A DNA stretch of 64,000 bases from Bacteroidota bacterium (GTDB lineage: Bacteria > Bacteroidota > Bacteroidia > AKYH767-A > OLB10). The stretch is taken from the NCBI GenBank assembly GCA_016699635.1, contig CP064983.1, forward strand, positions 3,162,001 through 3,226,000, read 5' to 3'. Each line of letters starts with the position of its first letter. The stretch's first letter is position 1. The notes below the pieces were generated by a model. The model saw nothing but the letters and a program-made list of their open reading frames with translations, was not told where the DNA came from and searched no databases. Shown here piece after piece: positions 8,876 through 20,285 of this stretch. A program made the translations under genes and the position numbers.

Positions 8876-10561
8876 ATGAAGAAGAAGATACGCAGTGCCA
8901 ACCTCTATCAGTTTTTGCTTTTGCTTTTAGTGATTGCAGGCCTCAATGCTGCCGGTAAATTTTTATTCTGGCGTTTTGACCTTACTACTGAAAAACGTTT
9001 TACCCTTTCGCCCACAACAAAAGAAAAACTAAAGCAACTTAAAGATATAGTATATGTAAAAGTTTATCTGACAGGTGATTTACCTGCAGGTTTTCAGAGG
9101 CTAAGTTCTGCAACACGCGACATGCTGATGGAAATGAAGAGCTATGCAGGCTCAAATCTTGAGTTTGATTTTATTGACCCATCGGCATTAGCAGACAGCA
9201 AGCAACGTAATGAGCTTTTTAATCAACTTGCAGACAAAGGGCTTCAACCAACCAATATCTCTGAGCGAAATGCAGAAGGCACATCAGAAAGAATTTTGTT
9301 TCCGGGAGCAATACTTAACTACCTTTCTAAAGAGCAACCACTACTACTGCTGAAAGATAGAATGGGTGCATCTGCAGAAGAGATGGTGAACACTTCTATT
9401 CAGAATCTGGAATATGAAATTATTAATGCCATTTCTAAAATTTCGACAAGAAAGCCAGCGACAATTGGTATTTTACATGGTCAGGGAGAATTGGACAAAC
9501 CTTATCTGGCTGATTTTTATAAATCTGTATCTGCCTCCTACCCTACGCATTATGTGCAAATAAAAAATCAGCTCAATGCTTTACAAGATTATGATTGTTT
9601 GGTAATCGCAAAGCCTGACTCTGCATTTGATGAAAAAGATAAGTTTATAATAGATCAGTTTATCATGCGTGGCGGCAAGGTTCTTTGGTTGCTCGATATG
9701 ATGAGTGCTGATATGGATAGTTTAGCAAGAAAAAACGAATTCATTGCTATTCCTAAAGAACTGAATCTTGATGACATGTTGTTTCGTTATGGTGTAAGAC
9801 TGAATAAAGACTTGGTAATGGATTTACAGTCGGTACCGATTCCTATACTGACAGGATATGTAGGTAACAGACCACAGAATTCTTTGTTGCCCTGGTTTTA
9901 TTATCCTTTGGTGACTCCAACATCAAAACATCCTATTGTAAATAATCTAAATGCCATACGCTTTGCATTTGCCGGAAGCATTGACACCATTGTTTCTGCG
10001 CACATTAAAAAAACTATATTGTTACAAAGTTCGCACTACTGCAAGACAGTTCAATCACCGGCAGTGGTAGATTTAAATATCCTGCGCAAAGATCCTGATG
10101 AAAAAGAATATCGTAACCCACCTGTAAATCTTGCCGTTTTGCTTGAAGGTTCATTCCGCTCTAATTTTGCAAACAGAATTCCATATCAGATTGCAACAGA
10201 CAGCACCATAGGATTTAAAGCAGATGGTAAACCAACGAGCATGATTGTGATTTCTGATGGTGATGTTATCCGTAATGATTATAAACGTAGCAGCAATACG
10301 GTTTATCCGCTTGGGATGGATCGTTATACCGGACAGTTTTACGGAAATAAAAATCTATTGCTAAATTGTATTGATTATTTATGCGATAATTCCGGATTGA
10401 TGGCTCTTAGAGCAAAAGAATTTAAACTGCGCCTGTTAGATAAAACACGATTTGACCCTGATAAAAAAATGCTGCAAATAGTAAATGTTGCATTGCCTGT
10501 TCTTTTAATAATTCTTTTCGCAATGATTAAGTTGTTGATGCGGAAAAAGAAATTCTCCTGA
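8876..10561 (+). CDS. gldG: gliding motility-associated ABC transporter substrate-binding protein GldG
   Basis: 561 residues with one N-terminal membrane helix (FLLLLLVIAGLNAAGKFLFW), a long extracytoplasmic ABC_transp_aux domain and a C-terminal helix (VALPVLLIILFAMIKLLM). Family-typical lines are FTLSPTTKEKLKQLKDIVYVKVYL, partly visible as RFTLSPTTKE, and SPAVVDLNILRKDPDEKEY near residue 405. The ATG lies one base after the gldF TGA, so the two are one transcription unit. Intact. By family it works with GldF, and with GldA encoded elsewhere. Confidence 0.88.
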   Translation: MKKKIRSANLYQFLLLLLVIAGLNAAGKFLFWRFDLTTEKRFTLSPTTKEKLKQLKDIVYVKVYLTGDLPAGFQRLSSATRDMLMEMKSYAGSNLEFDFIDPSALADSKQRNELFNQLADKGLQPTNISERNAEGTSERILFPGAILNYLSKEQPLLLLKDRMGASAEEMVNTSIQNLEYEIINAISKISTRKPATIGILHGQGELDKPYLADFYKSVSASYPTHYVQIKNQLNALQDYDCLVIAKPDSAFDEKDKFIIDQFIMRGGKVLWLLDMMSADMDSLARKNEFIAIPKELNLDDMLFRYGVRLNKDLVMDLQSVPIPILTGYVGNRPQNSLLPWFYYPLVTPTSKHPIVNNLNAIRFAFAGSIDTIVSAHIKKTILLQSSHYCKTVQSPAVVDLNILRKDPDEKEYRNPPVNLAVLLEGSFRSNFANRIPYQIATDSTIGFKADGKPTSMIVISDGDVIRNDYKRSSNTVYPLGMDRYTGQFYGNKNLLLNCIDYLCDNSGLMALRAKEFKLRLLDKTRFDPDKKMLQIVNVALPVLLIILFAMIKLLMRKKKFS

Positions 10562-10568
10562 TAGAATA

Positions 10569-11593
10569 ATGAATAAAAACCGAATTTTACTTCTCATAGT
10601 TGTGTTGTTGCTTTCTGTAACCGGATATTATTATTTCAACAACAGCGATAGTACAATTAAAAAAGAACTGCGCGATTTTGCAGTTGCCGATACTTCTTCA
10701 ATTGATAAAATGTTTCTGGCTGATAAAAAAGGAAACAAAGCTTTGCTGGAAAGAAAAGGCCCTGCCCTCTGGACTATTAACGGTAAATATCCTGCACGTC
10801 AGGATGCAATTAATTTTTTGCTCAAAACAATAAAACAAATTGAAGTACGAAGTCCTGTTGGTAAAGCTGCCCTGCAAAACGTACTGAAAGAGTTGAGCAG
10901 CACAGGAACAAAAATTGAGATTTACAGCAAAGGCGATAAACTGAAAACTTATTACGTTGGCGGACCAACACAGGATATGCTTGGCACCTTTATGTATCTT
11001 GAAAATTCTACCGTACCCTTTGTGATTCATATTCCGGGCTTTAACGGATACCTTACACCTCGTTATTTTGCCAGTGCCGATGAATGGCGCAGCCGCATTA
11101 TTTTTCAATATGGCGAAGGGCAAATTGCTTCTGTTATGGTTCAGAATAACCAACATCCCGATGAGTCTTTCAGAATAAAAAAAGATGATGATCATTATGT
11201 TTATTATTCAAGCCTGACTGCAACTGCACCGGCAGAAATTTTTCAATCTCAGTTAGTTGCATACTTAGCAAAATACCAGCTTATAGGATTTGAGCGGCCA
11301 ACCTACGACCTTGATGTTGCCTATCGCGATTCGTTATTAAAGACAGAGCCTATCAGAATACTTGAAGTTGAAGGTGTTGATGGCAAAAAAGATAAAATTG
11401 AAATGTATCTGAAGCCTGTTGACACGGGAACCATGACCAGTGTTGATGAAAGAACAGTATTTTGCGCGAATTTGACCCTGACAGAATGTATGCCTCTTGG
11501 AATAACGACACCAATTTGATTGTGGTTCAGTATGATGTATTTGACAAACTATTTAGTAAACCCGACAGAATCAAGGGGTTCGGTAGTCTTTAA
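10569..11593 (+). CDS. DUF4340-like exported protein of the gld operon (one frameshift)
   Basis: Begins seven bases after gldG with a signal-anchor (ILLLIVVLLLSVTGYYYF), then DUF4340-like beta repeats (RKGPALWTINGKYPARQDAINFLL). Such proteins often follow GldG/auxiliary ABC genes. The frame breaks in a T run at 11460-11463: with one more T the text becomes VFLREFDPDRMYASWNNDTN and runs to a TAA at 11591-11593 (about 341 residues). As deposited it ends at 11519 with an unrelated tail. Precise role unknown. Confidence 0.7.
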
Positions 11594-11631
11594 TTTTTCT
11601 TTAATTTAGCCTTCACAAAGTTCCATCTGAT

Positions 11632-11639
11632 TATATTTG
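11632..11639 (+). promoter_or_regulatory. dnaN promoter -7 box
   Basis: TATATTTG matches TAnnTTTG exactly, 20 bases before the chosen dnaN ATG. Confidence 0.5.
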
Positions 11640-11659
11640 CCACCTAACTTTTGATATTT

Positions 11660-12781
11660 ATGAAACTAATTGTTTCCAGCCTTGTACTCCAAAAACATTT
11701 ACAATCTATCAGCGGGGTTTTAACCACTAACTCTCCCCTGCCGATTTTAGACAATTTTCTGTTTGCCGTTAATGGCAGTGAGCTTACTTTATCAGCTTCT
11801 GACCTTGAAACAACAATAACCACAAGACTTAAAGTTGAATCTAAAGACAAAGGCATTATTGCCATCCCGGGTAAAATTCTGCTCGACATCTTAAAAACTT
11901 TTAATGAGCAGCCGCTTACTTTTACCATCAATGAAAAAAACCATACCATTGAGATAAGCTCAGATTATGGAAAGTATAAACTCAATGGTCAGAATGGTGA
12001 AGACTTTCCGCGCATACCGGTTCTCGAAAAAAGTAACCACATTGAATTGCCATCATCTGTTTTGCATGAGGCGATAAATAAAACCATTTTTGCTACGGGC
12101 AATGATGACTTGCGCCCTGTAATGTCAGGTGTATTTTGTCAGCTTTCGCAGGACAGCACCATTTTTGTTGCTACTGATGCACATCGTTTGGTGCGCTATC
12201 GCAGAACAGATATAAAGTCAAAAGAAGCAGGCTCATTTATTCTACCTAAAAAGCCGTTGAACCTTCTGAAAAATATTTTACCTCAGGAAGAAACACGCGT
12301 AAAGGTTGACTATAACGAAGCCAATGCATTTTTCAGTTTTGACAACTATGATTTGATTTGCCGTTTGATTGATGGACGTTATCCGAACTACGAAGCAGTA
12401 ATTCCTGTTGACAATCCAAATGTTTTAACTGTTGACAGAGTTGCATTTCTGAACTCGATAAAACGTGTTTCTATTTTTTCAAACAAGACAACTTATCAGG
12501 TAAAACTTGCAATAAAGGGAAGCGAATTGGCAATTTCTGCTGAAGATGTAGATTATGCCAACGAAGCCAATGAGCGTTTAACCTGCTCTTATGATGGATC
12601 TGATATGGACATTGCATTTAATGCGCGTTTTCTTGCAGATATTGTTTCAAATCTTGACACCGAAGAGATTCATCTGCACATGTCATTGTCGAACCGTGCC
12701 GGATTATTAACTCCCGGAAAAGACCATACCAATGCAGCAGAAGATATTCTGATGCTCATTATGCCTGTTATGCTTGGCTGA
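11660..12781 (+). CDS. dnaN: DNA polymerase III sliding clamp, beta subunit
   Basis: Ring clamp that tethers the replicative polymerase to DNA. 373 residues from the ATG at 11660 (MKLIVSSLVLQ); an in-frame TTG nine bases upstream is less likely. Three clamp domains are visible, with family lines PLPILDNFLFAV, RPVMSGVFCQL, ATDAHRLVRYRR and the C-terminal ILMLIMPVMLG, the hydrophobic end that forms the partner-binding pocket. The last motif is the M-P-M-type tail of Bacteroidota clamps. dnaA and recF are not adjacent. Intact. Confidence 0.95.
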   Translation: MKLIVSSLVLQKHLQSISGVLTTNSPLPILDNFLFAVNGSELTLSASDLETTITTRLKVESKDKGIIAIPGKILLDILKTFNEQPLTFTINEKNHTIEISSDYGKYKLNGQNGEDFPRIPVLEKSNHIELPSSVLHEAINKTIFATGNDDLRPVMSGVFCQLSQDSTIFVATDAHRLVRYRRTDIKSKEAGSFILPKKPLNLLKNILPQEETRVKVDYNEANAFFSFDNYDLICRLIDGRYPNYEAVIPVDNPNVLTVDRVAFLNSIKRVSIFSNKTTYQVKLAIKGSELAISAEDVDYANEANERLTCSYDGSDMDIAFNARFLADIVSNLDTEEIHLHMSLSNRAGLLTPGKDHTNAAEDILMLIMPVMLG

Positions 12782-12824
12782 TAAATTTTTTTGCCGGTTT
12801 ATATTGTTAAGAATGTAAATTTTT

Positions 12825-13570
12825 ATGTGTTACAATATTGCAATAATGGAAACCCGGCAGCAAAAATATGCCGAACGTTATAAGGATGTTATTGGAGCAT
12901 CATTCAGCTTTGAAACAGCACAACCTGAATTACCACTTTACTATTTTGTCAGTGGATTTGCACATCCGTTTTTACCAGTAATCAAACATGATGGACTATT
13001 TTTATTTGAATGGGGACTCATACCCTCATGGATAAAAGATGCTAAAGGCGCTTCGGAAATAAGAACTAAAACACTCAATGCCGTTGGTGAAACAGTTTTC
13101 GAAAAACCATCATTCAGGAAAAGTATTGTTAGCAATCGTTGTTTGCTTGGTGTTTCAGGCTTTTTTGAATGGCGCGATGTAAACAAAAAGAAATATCCTT
13201 ATTTTATTAAAACAAACAACTCTGAATTATTTTCTCTTGGATGCATTTATGAAACCTGGGTTGATAAAAATACAGGTGAATTACATAATACTTTCAGCAT
13301 CATCACTACTGTGGCAAATCCACTGATGGAAAAAATTCATAACATCAAAAAAAGAATGCCTTTAATAATTTCAAAAGAAGATGAAAGGAAATGGGTGGAT
13401 CCAAGCACAGGTATTGACGAAATTAGATCACTGATTAAACCATATAATGAATCTGAAATGACGTATATACCATTTCGCAGGCAGCAAACAGTGCAAGGGC
13501 TAATCGTAATGTTCCGGAGATTTTAAATGCAGTAAATTACCCGGAATTGGCACTCTTGGATACAATCTGA
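12825..13570 (+). CDS. SRAP domain protein (HMCES/YedK family), frameshift near the 3' end
   Basis: The SRAP family shields abasic sites in single-stranded DNA by forming a DNA-protein crosslink through Cys2. Here the protein starts MCYN, so Cys2 is present. Other family residues are Asn in KTLNAVGE, Glu in GVSGFFEWRD and His in MEKIHNIKKRMPLI. The deposited frame ends at 13526 with an unnatural tail. A shift near 13465 restores YTISQAANSARANRN and a stop at 13568-13570 (about 248 residues). It follows dnaN by 43 bases, which may be a replication/repair pairing. It converges with the response regulator, two bases apart. Confidence 0.8.
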
Positions 13571-13572
13571 AA

Positions 13573-14345
13573 TTATTGACCAAATAAATTTCTGACTTCT
13601 GCAATTTTTCTTCTTGAAACTTCGATGGCAGAATTATCACTCAGCACCAATTTGTTTTCGTTTTCAAATGACCTTATATATTTTTGTTGACTAAATGCGC
13701 TCTGTGTACTCTGATGAAATTATAACTGTTAAGTAAATCGTCAAACTCTTTTAATGTTTTTGATGATAGAACAACCTCTTTATTGCCACAAGTAATCTTA
13801 GTATAATTTCCATCAGCTTCGCATCTGATAATTTCATCGGGAAGGAGAAAATATGTTTTATTTGAAGTGTTAACAGCCAATCGGAACAGCTTATCTTCTT
13901 CTGACTTAATATTCCTGATAAAATTATTTATGACAGATTTTCTGTCGCACTCGCTTTTCTGTCTGTCGAGAATTTTCTGCACTGCACTTTTAAATTCTTT
14001 TTTATTCAGAGGTTTTAGCAAATAATCTAATGCCGAAAATTTAATTGCTTTAATTGCATTTTGGTCAAAAGCTGTAACAAAGATTATTTCAAAGTCATGT
14101 TCCTGTATTTTCTCAAGCAAATCAAAACCATTACTGTCTGGCATTTCAACATCTAAAAAAATCAAATCAGGTTTGTGAAAATAAATCTGCTTTAGTGCTT
14201 CTGCTGCATTAGCTACTTCAGCAACTAATGTAATTTGAGGGAAGTATTTTGTTATCAATAATTTTATCTGCTCTCTACCGAACATTTCATCATCAACCAC
14301 AATTGCCTTTATATTTTTCACCTCACTAATGTAATTATTGTACAA
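13573..14345 (-). CDS. LytTR-family response regulator (frameshift near the C-terminus)
   Basis: N-terminal receiver with acidic pair VVDDE, phospho-acceptor Asp in LIFLDVEMP, Thr in FVTAFDQ and Lys in LLKPLNK. The C-terminal LytTR DNA-binding domain includes EIIRCEADGNYTKI and FIRVHRAHLVNK. The deposited frame stops at 13674; one more A in a run at about 13677 restores YIRSFENENKLVLSDNSAIE and a TAA at 13573, giving about 257 residues. It sits eight bases after the repaired end of the hybrid kinase, so the two are one two-component operon. Confidence 0.88.
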
Positions 14346-14353
14346 ATATATTT

Positions 14354-17241
14354 TTAGCCGGCAGAATTATTTACTTTCCATAGCTTTAAAGAATCAACCA
14401 TTGTCATACATTGCCTTCTTATAAGTAATACAACAGGCATTAACTTGTTTTCTTTATAGTTTCTCTCTGCTTTTCGAGTTCTGAAATTTTTTGCACACAG
14501 TCATTCAAACCAACAGAAGCAATGAGAGGTTTAATGCTGTGTAATAAGACAATTACATGTTTCTCTTCATCTCCTTTTAAAGAAATTTCAATCTCATTAA
14601 AAACCTCAGGGATTCTTTGGAGATACATATCAACATAACGCAACATCTCCTGAATATCGCCATCAGTAAAGTCTCTCAGATATGCTAAATCAACTGAAGA
14701 TGCAATTGGCGCAACCTTAATTCTGCTGTCAATTTTCTGTTCATCAACATCACCTTTAAACCGGTTTATTACATCCGTCAGTTCAGAAATTTTAAAAGGT
14801 TTTGAAAGATAGTCGTTCATACCTGCGGCAATACATTTCTCTGCTTCATGTTGCGATACATTTGCAGTGAGTGCAACTATCGGAATTTCTCCAACTGATT
14901 CTTTAAGCTCATTCCGAATAATCTGAGTAATTTCATACCCATCCATTTCAGGCATTGAAATGTCCATTAAAATCAGGTTGAACTTTTGGTTTTTCAGTAT
15001 TTCTATTGCATCCCTTCCATTTCCAACAATTTGCAATTTTATATCACGCATTTTCTTTGAAAGTGCATCTTTAACTAGTATCTGATTAAACTCATTATCT
15101 TCAATCAGCAAAACAGAAAACGCATCTTTATCAATTATCAACTGAATGGGAACTTGCTCAGATTTATTCGTCTCTGCTAAAGCATCTGCAACTTCTACTT
15201 CTATTGTAAAGGAGAATATTGTGCCCTGATTTTCTACACTACTAACCTCTATATTCCCACCCATTAACTGAACAAGACTTTGCGAAATCGTCAAACCAAG
15301 ACCTATACCACCATATTTTCTAGAATTTCCTGCATATGTTTGCTGAAAAGATTCAAATATTTTTTCTTGCTGACCAGCAGGTATTCCAATACCACTATCC
15401 GATACTTCAAAAAGAAGATCACAATAATTTAGTCCATGCTTTTGTGATGTTCTTAATTGCTTAATTGAAACAATAACAAATCCACGTTCAGTAAATTTAA
15501 TTGCATTCCCAACTAAATTTATAAGTACTTGTGTGATACGAAACGGATCTGCTATGATTAATTCAGGTACATTTTCTCCTACAGAAAATTTCAAATCGAG
15601 TTCTTTACTCGCAGCTTTATGAGAAAAAGTCTGATAAACATGATTAATAGTTTCTCTGAATCTGAATGGAGTTTTTTCAATCTCCATTTTACCGGCTTCT
15701 ATTTTTGATAAATCAAGAATATCATTAATAATAACCAACAAGCTTTCTGACGATTGTTTAATGACTTGTAAATACTTACTACTTTGCTCATCTTGCTTAG
15801 TTTCCTGCAACAATTCAGTCATTCCGAAAATGGCATTTAATGGCGTTCTGATTTCATGACTCATATTAGCCAGAAATTGTTGCTTAAATTTTTCACTGCG
15901 TTCAGCACGCTCTTTCTCCTGTGCAATGATGATGTTTTTCTGCTCTAGCTGCTGTGCTGCCCTTTTCTTTAATGAAAAACGGTTATACAGATTTAACAAG
16001 ATGAGAAATAGCATCACTGCTCCTACAATAAAAATATTCTTTAGTTGTCGTTGCCATTCGGCATTCGATTTCTCAATAGCCTTATCTCTATTGAGTATTT
16101 CAATCATTTTATCTTTCTGCTCAGTTTCGAATTTTGTTTTTATCTCATCAAGTCGGGCTTGCTGCTTTGTTTCATTGATAGTGTCTTTAATTTCCGCTGC
16201 TTGCTTAAAAGTCAGATATGCATTCTGATAATCATGTTTCATTGCATACAACTCACTTAACGAATTTAGTGTCTGTAATTGTAAAGTTTGAAATCTATTG
16301 CTATCTGCTATCTGCAAAGCCATTTTCATATAAATGATTGCAGAATTTATTTTACCATATTTCCTGTAAGCATCTCCTATCAAGGTAAGTTCATAACATA
16401 AATCATTCTGGCTGCCTGACTTTTCAAAATTCTCTCTGGCGAACTCAAATTGCTTCAATGCCATATCAAAATTTCCTTGTTTGAGATCAATACTTCCAAT
16501 ACTCTCTGCTGCATAGGCCGTTCCACTTATGTTAGATAACTTTTGATACATAGCAGAAGATTGATTCAGGTAATGAAATGCACTATCATACATTTCTAAA
16601 CCAAGATATGCATTACCAATTCCATTTATGCAATCAGCCAGTTTATTACTATCATTTATCTGCTCATTTAGTGCTGCAGCTTCTCTAAAATAAGGAATGG
16701 CCTTATTATATTCTCCTTGGCTGTTATACACAATGCCTATAGAATATAATCCTGCCGGCTTTCGAATAGCATCAGTACATGCATTGGATAAATCAACACT
16801 CTTCAGATAATACTCTAAGGCATCAGCATATAAACTCTGATTAAAGTATGTGCTGCCGATATTGGATAATACTACTGCCACATTACATTTATCATTGGTC
16901 TGTTCAAAATATTGAAGAGCTAATGTAAGATGCTTCTTTGCTTTAGTATAATCTCCCTTACGAGAATAACACCAACCTAAGCTATTATAACTATCACCAA
17001 TGCCCTTTAAAAACTTGATTCTTTGTGCAATCTCAAGTCCCTTTTTACCATAGTATATTCCACTGTCCGTATTTGCAATACTGTAATTAAAACATAAATC
17101 ACGATCGGCTTCCACTCTTTCAGAATCAGTAGTAGCCGTTTGAAGATTATTTAAAAAAACAGGAATTCTAGATGCATCCTGCGCATAAACAGAAATTAAC
17201 GGATAAAAAGTCAGTAAAATAAAAATAACAAAACGCATCAT
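14354..17241 (-). CDS. TPR-sensor hybrid histidine kinase with receiver and HPt domains (frameshift near 3' end)
   Basis: About 962 residues when repaired. Order: signal peptide (1-20), seven or so TPR repeats in the periplasm (25-380), one membrane helix (about 400-420), HisKA with His in NMSHEIRTP (about 460), HATPase (LVGNAIKF, SDSGIGIP, GGIGLGLTIS), receiver (LIEDNEFN, Asp in LILMDISMP near 758) and HPt (His in LLHSIKP near 900). The deposited frame stops at 14440. A shift near 14465 restores NYKENKLMPVVLLIRRQC and a stop at 14354. The internal receiver plus the separate LytTR regulator suggests a phosphorelay. The signal sensed is unknown. Confidence 0.88.
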
Positions 17242-17417
17242 CTATAATTAGTTGCCAAATGAGTTACCAAAGTAAGAAAACTTTTAATAGAATACTTACC
17301 GTTTAATAATTAAACACAACCATTCAATAAGTTAATGCAATATGTATATCATATAGCAACTAATATTGGATTATAAATTCTTTCAAAAAATATGTTTAAC
17401 TATTAAAAACAAAAAAT

Positions 17418-19057
17418 ATGAAACTCCTTTACACCTTAGCACTTTCACTTTTTACCGCACATTTAACATTTGCTCAATTCAGTAGCGATCCCTCACAACC
17501 AATGCCGGTCTGCAATGCTGCACATGGACAATCTAACGTGATTAGTCTTCCTGATGGTAATGATGGAAATTATCTTTTCTGGCTCGACAACAGAGGATCT
17601 GTTAATACAACAATTTATGCGCTCTATGGTCAGCATTTAGATTCCGGTGGAAATCCTTTATGGGCAAACAATGGTAAAGTGATTCTTGATAAAGATACTG
17701 TTTCAATAAAATCATTCAATTGTGTATTGTTTGATGGTGGTATTTTAGTTACTTGGGTACAAGGTCAGAATTCATATAATGATTCAATGTTTGTAAAGAA
17801 AATCAACCCTTCAGGCAATGATGTTTGGGCACAGCCAACTTTAATTGAATCGACAAATTTTTCGGCTTCAATTTTAGGAATTGAAACTTATGGGATAAAG
17901 GCAATCCCCAATGACTCCGTGCATTTATTAACTATAGTGTAGTTTATATAGGTGGATCAAGCGGAATTAAATTTAATCGGATTAATTTCAACGGAGTAAA
18001 ACAATGGGCTGCCTCAAAAACAAATTCCTTGCCCGGCTATACTTTCTTTACTTATCCGGGAATACAAAACACTTTCTATTCATTATCCAGAGGAAATGGA
18101 ATGGGATCAGGAATTTATATTCAAAAATATAATATGCAAAGTGTACCACAATGGGCAAATCCGGTAGATATTTCTCAAGGTGTTTCAGGAAATGGACTTG
18201 CAGGGAATTGCAAATTCCTGACAGATAACTCAGGAAATTCTTATGTAGTTTGGGATAGTTATTCATCTGCCGATATCCTTCTGACTAAGATTGATGCTGC
18301 CGGTAATTTTGCATGGACTCCATCATATAAATCAGTTGTTAACTTGGCAAATACTTTACAAGGCAGATCAGATGCTGTTTTAAATAACAACAACTTGTTT
18401 ATCACTTGGAGCGATAACAGAATTACTGGTCAGGCTACAGCTTTTACACAAAAGTATAATGCAAGCGGTGCTGCACAGTGGATAGCCAATGGAGTACAAT
18501 TAGGGGTAATCAACTCCAATTATTGTTATCCAAAAATAGCATATAGTGACAGTGGCTCTGTAGCCATAGCATATATTATGGGAGCACCTTGGGAATTATA
18601 TGTACAACGTGTTCGAAGCAATGGTACTTTAACTTGGAGCGGCAGTGGTAAAATACTTGCAAGTGACCATAGTTTCATCAACTATGCAGACTATACCATC
18701 ACTTCTGATTCAAATGGATGTAATGCTGTTTTTTGGCATGAATCAAGTACAGGAGATTTATATGGTGCAAAAGTTTGCAGTGATGGTACGCTTGTAACTG
18801 TTGCAGAACTATTAAATAAAGAAGTTAAAATATTTCCGAATCCGACAGCAGATCAAATTAATATTGAGTTGGGCTCATCGAACCTGATTAATGAAATTGA
18901 AATTCTTGATATGCAGGGGAGAATATTAAAAACTGTGATTATTGAAAACGGACAGCAGTACCAAACGCTTAATGTAAATGAATTTTCAAAAGGTGTTTAT
19001 CTGATAAAGATAAAAGCAGGTAATGAAAGTATCATCAAAAAAGTTATTATTAAATAG
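17418..19057 (+). CDS. secreted beta-propeller-like protein with T9SS sorting tail (one frameshift)
   Basis: Signal peptide MKLLYTLALSLFTAHLTFAQ, then repeated blocks with NGxxxWxxxG and DNRxxxxxxIY motifs (WLDNRGSVNTTIYALYGQ) that suggest a beta-propeller. The C-terminal type A sorting domain runs from VKIFPNPTADQIN to IKKVIIK. The frame breaks near 17935-17945: after NDSVHLLTIV the continuing text is VYIGGSSGIKFNRIN in another frame, which joins to PGYTFFTYPG. Exported by the type IX system and processed at the tail by inference. No enzyme motif seen. Confidence 0.75.
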
Positions 19058-19074
19058 CCTTTAACCAAAACAGC

Positions 19075-19101
19075 AAAACTCCGGCATAAAGCCGGAGTTT
19101 T
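19075..19101. terminator. bidirectional rho-independent terminator
   Basis: AAAACTCCGGC and GCCGGAGTTTT form a perfect 11-bp stem around a five-base loop (ATAAA), 18 bases after the T9SS protein stop. Confidence 0.9.
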
Positions 19102-19117
19102 AAATATAATAACGTCC

Positions 19118-19252
19118 ATGTCAAAACAACCTCCAAAAATTAATCATGAAATAATTCGTGAAAGGGCATTAGATCGAATTTTATTTATTCTTGAAATTGC
19201 TTTGGTTATTACCTTAATAGCCTTATGTGGTGTAATTATTACTTCACTTTGA
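19118..19252 (+). CDS. small single-pass membrane protein (44 residues)
   Basis: ATG at 19118 opens a 44-codon frame: a charged N-terminal half (KINHEIIRERALDRI) followed by one clear membrane helix (LEIALVITLIALCGVIITSL) at the very C-terminus. It starts 17 bases after a strong terminator. The amphipathic-then-hydrophobic layout is that of real small membrane proteins, but there is no known family and no strong ribosome site. Could be spurious. Confidence 0.35.
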   Translation: MSKQPPKINHEIIRERALDRILFILEIALVITLIALCGVIITSL

Positions 19253-19718
19253 GAAATTAATGTATAAGTTAAATTCTACAAGAAATCATTACGAGATTTT
19301 AAGAGAAACTTATGTTAAATTACGATTTAAGGTTTAAGCTACATGTGCCAAACATAAATGTTATAAAAGTATTTATATACTTCTTTTGGATTCCTAAGAA
19401 ATAGTTTATACGTTTGCACTACCTAATGTAGTTTAACGGATACATGGTAGCATGTTTTATATTTTATGCACCTGTAACCCATAAAAAGGTTATATTACAT
19501 CAACGGGAAATTGTTTTTGGAGGCAACCAAAATTCCGCTGGCTTGATGGCAATGCTTTGCCCCATTTTAAGAGGTAAAAAATGTCATAGATTCTTCAAAA
19601 ATCTACAACTTTTCTCTACTCAATTTATTCATTCAGGAATTCGGATTAACAAACCTATACAAGTTAATCTTAATCATCATATACATCACATTCACTTTAA
19701 TTATTTAAACTAAAAGTT
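19253..19718. other. spacer upstream of the haem-copper operon
   Basis: No convincing gene. An 89-codon open frame at 19444-19713 has low-complexity His/Asn text and no domain. The one clear signal is a TAnnTTTG box at 19409, which would give a leader of about 300 bases. Confidence 0.5.
19409..19416 (+). promoter_or_regulatory. candidate promoter -7 box of the haem-copper operon
   Basis: TACGTTTG fits TAnnTTTG, with TTG 20 bases upstream (19386-19388) as a -33 element. The long leader makes the assignment tentative. Confidence 0.4.
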
Positions 19719-20270
19719 ATGCAACAACATTCCATTATGTTATTTTTTATGCTGCTTGTTGGTATTGGCACTATATTTTTTGTGTCAATCTTTATGTCTT
19801 CACTCAAAGCTGACAATGATTCAACAGGTGTAAAGAACCTGTTAAAAAAACGTTTTTGGTTTACCTTAATTCTCATTGTTGTACTTGGCATTTTTGCTGC
19901 AGCAACTTTACCAAAATCCCCATACTTCACTTATGCGAATGAAACACCTTCAACTGTGATTCATGTTGGCACAATGCAATTTTCATTTTTTCTTTCCACT
20001 AAACCCATTGACCCTAAAAGTCCAAGTGGAGAAACAATTGAAATCCCGCACGACCAACTCGTAGAATTCAGAGTAACAAGTTTTGATGTCAATCATGGAT
20101 TTGCTGTTTACGATCCTTCAATGCGATTGATTACTCAGGTACAGGCAATGCCCGGCTATGTCAACAACCTACGCTATAAATTTACTGAACCTGGCGAGTA
20201 TCACATTTTTTGCCTTGAGTTTTGTGGCACAGGGCATCCCGTTATGCAAACAACATTTAAAGTTATTTAA
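19719..20270 (+). CDS. haem-copper reductase subunit II with CuA centre
   Basis: 183 residues. Two N-terminal membrane helices (about 5-25 and 45-63) are followed by a periplasmic cupredoxin domain that takes electrons from cytochrome c or a similar donor. The CuA ligand set is visible: His in DVNHGFAVY and the Cys-x3-Cys/His/Met block FCLEFCGTGHPVM near the end. The domain resembles B-family (ba3-type) oxygen reductase subunit II and the NorS subunit of sNOR enzymes. It is first in an operon with the catalytic subunit (15 bases on) and Sco. Intact. Confidence 0.85.
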   Translation: MQQHSIMLFFMLLVGIGTIFFVSIFMSSLKADNDSTGVKNLLKKRFWFTLILIVVLGIFAAATLPKSPYFTYANETPSTVIHVGTMQFSFFLSTKPIDPKSPSGETIEIPHDQLVEFRVTSFDVNHGFAVYDPSMRLITQVQAMPGYVNNLRYKFTEPGEYHIFCLEFCGTGHPVMQTTFKVI

Positions 20271-20285
20271 TAAAAAAATTAAATC

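Noticed and set aside
19444..19713. 89-codon open frame before the haem-copper operon
   Set aside because: Low-complexity His/Asn text, no domain and no ribosome site.
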